A stretch of DNA of 64,000 nt from an uncultured Bacilli bacterium (lineage in GTDB: Bacteria > Bacillota_I > Bacilli_A > RF39 > UBA660), in the NCBI GenBank assembly GCA_934162425.1, contig CAKPIS010000004.1, positions 1 through 64,000 of the forward strand, written 5' to 3'. This document shows positions 60,936 through 64,000 of the stretch, piece after piece; positions within the stretch are counted from its first letter, which is position 1, and the number at the start of each line of letters is the position of its first letter. The notes beneath the pieces were generated by a model. That model searched no databases and was not told the origin of the DNA. It was given only the letters and a program-made list of their open reading frames with translations. The translations under genes and the position numbers were made by a program.

Positions 60936-61483
60936 TAGTATAATCCATGAAGTTTAGATATATCATCACTAGATAATTGTTCTACCTTCCACATACCAGC
61001 TTCCTTAGTTAAATTAAGTTCTATGGTATGTGTTGTTGTATCAGTTACTTCTTCCATTTTATCTATTTTATATTCCATATACTTTTCTTTAGAAAAATTA
61101 CCTTTATCATCATTAAATTTTTCTGGAGTTTTATTTAATTCTTCTTCTGCTTTTAAAACAGCACTTCTATAATTTAAAACTGTTAATTCAACCGTTGCAG
61201 TTGCAGAGTCTTTTTCTTCTTTTACATCTTTTATAACGTATGAAAAACTATCATATTGTTTCTCCATTAATTTTTGATATCTATCTTTATTTTCATCAGT
61301 TAATTCTTCATTTTTAATAGTATCTATTAATTGTGTAATTACATTATCATCCTTTGACCTATACTTTTCAAAAAACGTATTAATAGCATCTTCTGGACTA
61401 GTATCATTAAGTGAACAGCTACATCCAGTAAAAACCAAAGCAATAAAGCATAATACAACTAATGATTTAATTATCTTTTTCAT
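60935..61483 (-). CDS. Lipoprotein of unknown function
   Basis: This protein of 182 residues has a signal peptide and lipobox (ALVFTGC, Cys20). A domain of about 150 residues with an alpha-beta pattern follows (SPEDAINTFFEKYRSKDD, then DSFSYVIKDVKEEKDSATATVELTVL), resembling NTF2-like or DUF5105-type cell-surface domains. It would be anchored to the outer face of the membrane. No partner is evident; the genes upstream (61534, 62169) lie on the same strand. Confidence 0.78.
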   Translation of the reverse strand: MKKIIKSLVVLCFIALVFTGCSCSLNDTSPEDAINTFFEKYRSKDDNVITQLIDTIKNEELTDENKDRYQKLMEKQYDSFSYVIKDVKEEKDSATATVELTVLNYRSAVLKAEEELNKTPEKFNDDKGNFSKEKYMEYKIDKMEEVTDTTTHTIELNLTKEAGMWKVEQLSSDDISKLHGLY

Positions 61484-61533
61484 ATTTTTTTCCTCCTTCT
61501 ACAATTAATTTGGCAGATAGAAAAAAATTTATA

Positions 61534-62172
61534 CTATTTTTTTAATACTTTAAGTAAATTAGATAATTTATTAATTATATTATAATTAGCATTTTCTATA
61601 GAACTAATTAATTTATTATATATCTTATCTATTTCTTCTTCCTTATAATTAAAACACTCTAAGTATATATATTTAAGTTCATCATATTTTTTATTTTCAT
61701 AAGCTTTTTTTAAATACATATTAAGCTTACTTGCAACTTTATATTCTTTTCTAGTAAGTAAATTATTATATTCTATCTTACGAATAGTATTATATTTAAT
61801 ATTAGTTTTTTCTAAATTCATTCCAGACAATATTAAATCATCAGCTTCTTCAAATAAAAGTTTACTTCTTTCTATAACTAATCCATTTTGATCTAATTTT
61901 ATAGCTAGTGCAGTATAATTATCAAATAATATACATGCATACTCTATCTTTTTTATACCATTTTTTGTAAAAATTTCAGTTTTATCTTTTATATTAGATA
62001 AAAAATTATCTTCCGTGCATAAATCATAATTTATAAATTCATTTAAAGTATTTTCATCTACTTTAATAATTGGCATTTTTTTCACATGAATTATATCATC
62101 ATCATTATTCCATTCATAAAACTCATATGCAATTTTTTTAAAATTAAGTAAAACATCATAAATATCTTTCAT
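61534..62172 (-). CDS. Uncharacterised helical protein
   Basis: This protein of 212 residues is soluble, with a mixed N-terminal half and a helical, Lys/Tyr/Asn-rich C-terminal half (about 125-210) that may be coiled coil. It is not recognised. Its start overlaps the stop of the small membrane protein gene by 4 nt, and AAAGGAG lies 8 nt ahead, so the pair is translated together. Confidence 0.6.
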   Translation of the reverse strand: MKDIYDVLLNFKKIAYEFYEWNNDDDIIHVKKMPIIKVDENTLNEFINYDLCTEDNFLSNIKDKTEIFTKNGIKKIEYACILFDNYTALAIKLDQNGLVIERSKLLFEEADDLILSGMNLEKTNIKYNTIRKIEYNNLLTRKEYKVASKLNMYLKKAYENKKYDELKYIYLECFNYKEEEIDKIYNKLISSIENANYNIINKLSNLLKVLKK

Positions 62173-62378
62173 ATTTTTTTCTCCTTTTTTAAAAATACTA
62201 TGTTTATAATTATTAAACCTAATATAACGTAATATATATAAGCATTAGAAATTATACACATTATATATTCCTTAAAATTATACCCAAATTCTAGTAAGTT
62301 TATGTATAGAATATTACAAGTTAATCCAAGTACTATTAAACAAAATCCTGTAATGAAAAGAAAAATTTTACCAAGCAC
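62169..62378 (-). CDS. Small two-helix membrane protein
   Basis: This protein of 69 residues has helices at about 3-25 and 38-60 and ends KKEKKI on the cytosolic side. The start is GTG with AGGTGATATATT ahead. It is first of a pair with the helical protein downstream. Function not recognised. Confidence 0.6.
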   Translation of the reverse strand: MLGKIFLFITGFCLIVLGLTCNILYINLLEFGYNFKEYIMCIISNAYIYYVILGLIIINIVFLKKEKKI

Positions 62379-62491
62379 AATATATCACCTAGTTAATATT
62401 ATTACATTTTATTATTTTTAGAAGATAGTAAAAATACATATATTATGACATATATATTAAGTAAATACTTTATATAAAGGAGATTTTAATC

Positions 62492-63301
62492 ATGAAACTA
62501 ATTCTTATTATTAAATATATTATTTTAGGCATTATACAAGGTTTTACTGAACCTATTCCAATTTCATCTAGTGGACATTTATTAATTTTAAAAAAAATAT
62601 TTAATATAAATACAAATGACATTAATTTTGAAATTATAGTTAACTTTGGTTCATTTATTGCTATTACATTTTTATATAGAAAAGAAATACTTAACATAAT
62701 TCATGATTTTATTATGTATTTAAAAGATAAAAATAAGGAATATAAAAGTGGATTTAATTATGGTTTAAAGATTATATTAGCTAGTATTCCAGCTGGTATA
62801 ATAGGCTTAATATTTAAAGATAAAATAGATATAATATCTAATGATATTAAATTAATTGGAATAGCACTTTTAATAACATCAGTATTTTTATTTATAATAA
62901 AAGATTTTAAAGGAGTAAAAGATAAAGATAATATTAGTTTTTTAGATTCTTTAAAAATAGGTATATTTCAAAGTCTAGCACTACTTCCTGGAATATCTAG
63001 AAGTGGTTCTACTATAGTAGGTGCTATGCTTTGTGATGTTAAAAGAGAGGAATCTGTAAACTTTTCATTTATGCTTTATATACCAATTAGTATAGCTAGT
63101 TTTATGCTTGGAGTAAGTGATATAATAACTACTCCTAATATAAATAGTTATATATATTATTATATTATTGGAATGATATTTAGTATTTTAATTACATACC
63201 AATCAGCTAAATGGTTTATAAATATTATTAAAAAAGGAAAACTAATATATTTTTCAGTATATTGTCTTATAGTTGGAGTATTAGTTTTATTATTCTTATA
63301 A
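62492..63301 (+). CDS. uppP: Undecaprenyl-diphosphatase UppP (BacA family)
   Basis: This membrane protein of 269 residues has about eight helices. The conserved GFTEPIPISSSGHLLIL near 17-33 (Glu and Ser/His active residues) and LLPGISRSGSTIVGAML near 165-180 are the two BacA motifs. It removes a phosphate from undecaprenyl diphosphate outside the membrane, recycling the lipid carrier for cell-wall synthesis, and overexpression gives bacitracin resistance. AAAGGAG precedes ATG. Confidence 0.96.
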   Translation: MKLILIIKYIILGIIQGFTEPIPISSSGHLLILKKIFNINTNDINFEIIVNFGSFIAITFLYRKEILNIIHDFIMYLKDKNKEYKSGFNYGLKIILASIPAGIIGLIFKDKIDIISNDIKLIGIALLITSVFLFIIKDFKGVKDKDNISFLDSLKIGIFQSLALLPGISRSGSTIVGAMLCDVKREESVNFSFMLYIPISIASFMLGVSDIITTPNINSYIYYYIIGMIFSILITYQSAKWFINIIKKGKLIYFSVYCLIVGVLVLLFL

Positions 63302-63325
63302 AAAAAAGACTTATTTAAAAGTCTT
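63302..63325 (-). terminator. Terminator of the 37-residue gene
   Basis: The minus-strand stem AAGACTT / AAGTCTT, with a T7 run, lies just behind the small ORF and abuts the uppP stop. Confidence 0.8.
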
Positions 63326-63327
63326 AA

Positions 63328-63441
63328 TTATCTTGTTACAACAAGAATTATACCAATTATTAATGTAACTACAAGAAGTCCTATACTTATAGCCATTTTC
63401 TTAATAACACTTCTTTTTTCCTCTTCAGTTAAATTATCCAT
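63328..63441 (-). CDS. 37-residue single-helix membrane peptide
   Basis: The short ORF reads MDNLTEEEKRSVIKKMAI, then a membrane helix SIGLLVVTLIIGIILVV, and ends TR. A strong GGAGGATATA site precedes the ATG and a good terminator follows, so it is a plausible real gene despite its size. The acidic/basic cytosolic head and single helix resemble regulatory or assembly micro-proteins. No family recognised. Confidence 0.7.
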   Translation of the reverse strand: MDNLTEEEKRSVIKKMAISIGLLVVTLIIGIILVVTR

Positions 63442-63495
63442 TATATCCTCCATATTCTAAAAATATATTAACATAAGTAGTTAAAAACATCAACT

Positions 63496-64000
63496 CTAAA
63501 GGTTAATAAAGAAATTTTTTAACCCTATTTTTTTGTCTATTTTACCACTTTTTATTTTAAAATCTAAACTATGTAACTGTTTTATAATATTTTTAAGTTC
63601 ATATGTCATATAATCAGTTTCTAGTGCAAGCTTAACTCTATATGGGTGAACATTTAATAAATTAGCTATAGATTTTTGATCATAATTAGATTCATTAAGT
63701 AATTTACACTGATAAACTAATATAAACTGATTGGCTATTAAAGATAATATTTTTATTTCATCTTCTCCAACTGTTATTAAGTCATTATACACACTAAATA
63801 TTTTATCAAAATCTTTCTTCATAATAGCATCAGTTAAATCAAAAACATTGTCATTAAATCCTTTAGAACAGATATTATTTATATCATCTATAGTAATTAG
63901 TTTATCACTATCTTTATATATAATCATTTTATTTATTTCACTAATAATTATATCTATATTTTTTCCAACATAAGAAACAAAATAATTAGCAGTTTTAATG
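63496..64000 (-). CDS. holA: DNA polymerase III delta subunit HolA, C-terminal part (cut by window edge)
   Basis: The reading frame continues upstream past position 64000 without a stop, so this is the 3' part of a gene; the internal ATG at 63927 is not its start. The visible 167 codons resemble the delta-subunit C-terminal region: NYFVSYVGKNIDIIISEINKM, then AIMKKDFDKIFSVYNDL, LIANQFILVYQCKLL and LLNVHPYRVKLALE. HolA opens the sliding clamp in the clamp-loader complex. Confidence 0.82.
   Translation of the reverse strand, partial: IKTANYFVSYVGKNIDIIISEINKMIIYKDSDKLITIDDINNICSKGFNDNVFDLTDAIMKKDFDKIFSVYNDLITVGEDEIKILSLIANQFILVYQCKLLNESNYDQKSIANLLNVHPYRVKLALETDYMTYELKNIIKQLHSLDFKIKSGKIDKKIGLKNFFINL

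Noticed and set aside
63496..63927. Separate 143-residue gene starting at 63927
   Set aside because: The frame is open upstream to the window edge and the residues before this Met continue the HolA pattern, so the Met is internal.

Overview
The window is very A+T-rich and densely coded. It has Firmicutes-type ribosome-binding sites (AGGAGG/AGGTG), some TTG and GTG starts, and sigma-A promoters of the TTGACA/TATAAT type. Gene content suggests a fermentative, probably anaerobic Bacillota bacterium: pyruvate formate-lyase with its activase, a type VIIb secretion locus, a CIRCE-controlled htpG, a serine T-box, RNase Y, an archaeal/eukaryal-type ProS and CotJ-type spore-coat proteins. It could be an uncultured gut lineage of Bacilli or Erysipelotrichia, or a reduced Clostridia relative; the exact lineage is inference.

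Layout. At 0.2-2.2 kb lie a zincin-like protein, trmL and a thioredoxin-fold protein. At 2.2-14 kb is a compact type VIIb secretion (Ess/Yuk) locus read on the minus strand: EsaB/YukD-like, two WXG100 proteins, a double hairpin, two more WXG-type proteins, a helical protein, a DUF4176 protein, EssC, and then, behind a terminator, a 1492-residue candidate effector and a 69-residue partner. No EssA, EssB or EsaA is visible. At 14-29 kb are chromosomal genes: a HerA-like ATPase, a degenerate ABC ATPase with its permease, pflBA, murF, proS, pncC, a cotJ pair and a CNNM-type protein. A tRNA-Gly stands at 29.0 kb.

From the 3' end of that tRNA to about 40.75 kb lies an accessory island. All its genes are on the minus strand: a beta-lactamase-fold hydrolase, a GNAT, an HD phosphohydrolase, a class I amidotransferase, a P-loop kinase, three MFS-like transporters, a MATE/flippase-like transporter and a HAD phosphatase. 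Five imperfect copies of the tRNA-Gly 3'-end-plus-terminator sequence punctuate it, and four junctions carry back-to-back divergent promoters of nearly identical geometry. No integrase gene is present. This is the most unusual structure in the window.

From 40.8 kb to the right edge the content is core again: lemA with a TPM-domain partner; a serine T-box operon (GNAT, DUF1653, RelA-type HD hydrolase, serS, tdk and a small protein); yebC; helD with a hairpin in its leader; a LiaF-like protein; an Ord-like dehydrogenase; tRNA-Ser and a six-tRNA cluster; an S1-domain protein; an NfuA-type protein; rny; a D,D-carboxypeptidase; a dicarboxylate symporter; htpG; a lipoprotein; uppP; and the 3' part of holA, cut by the window edge.
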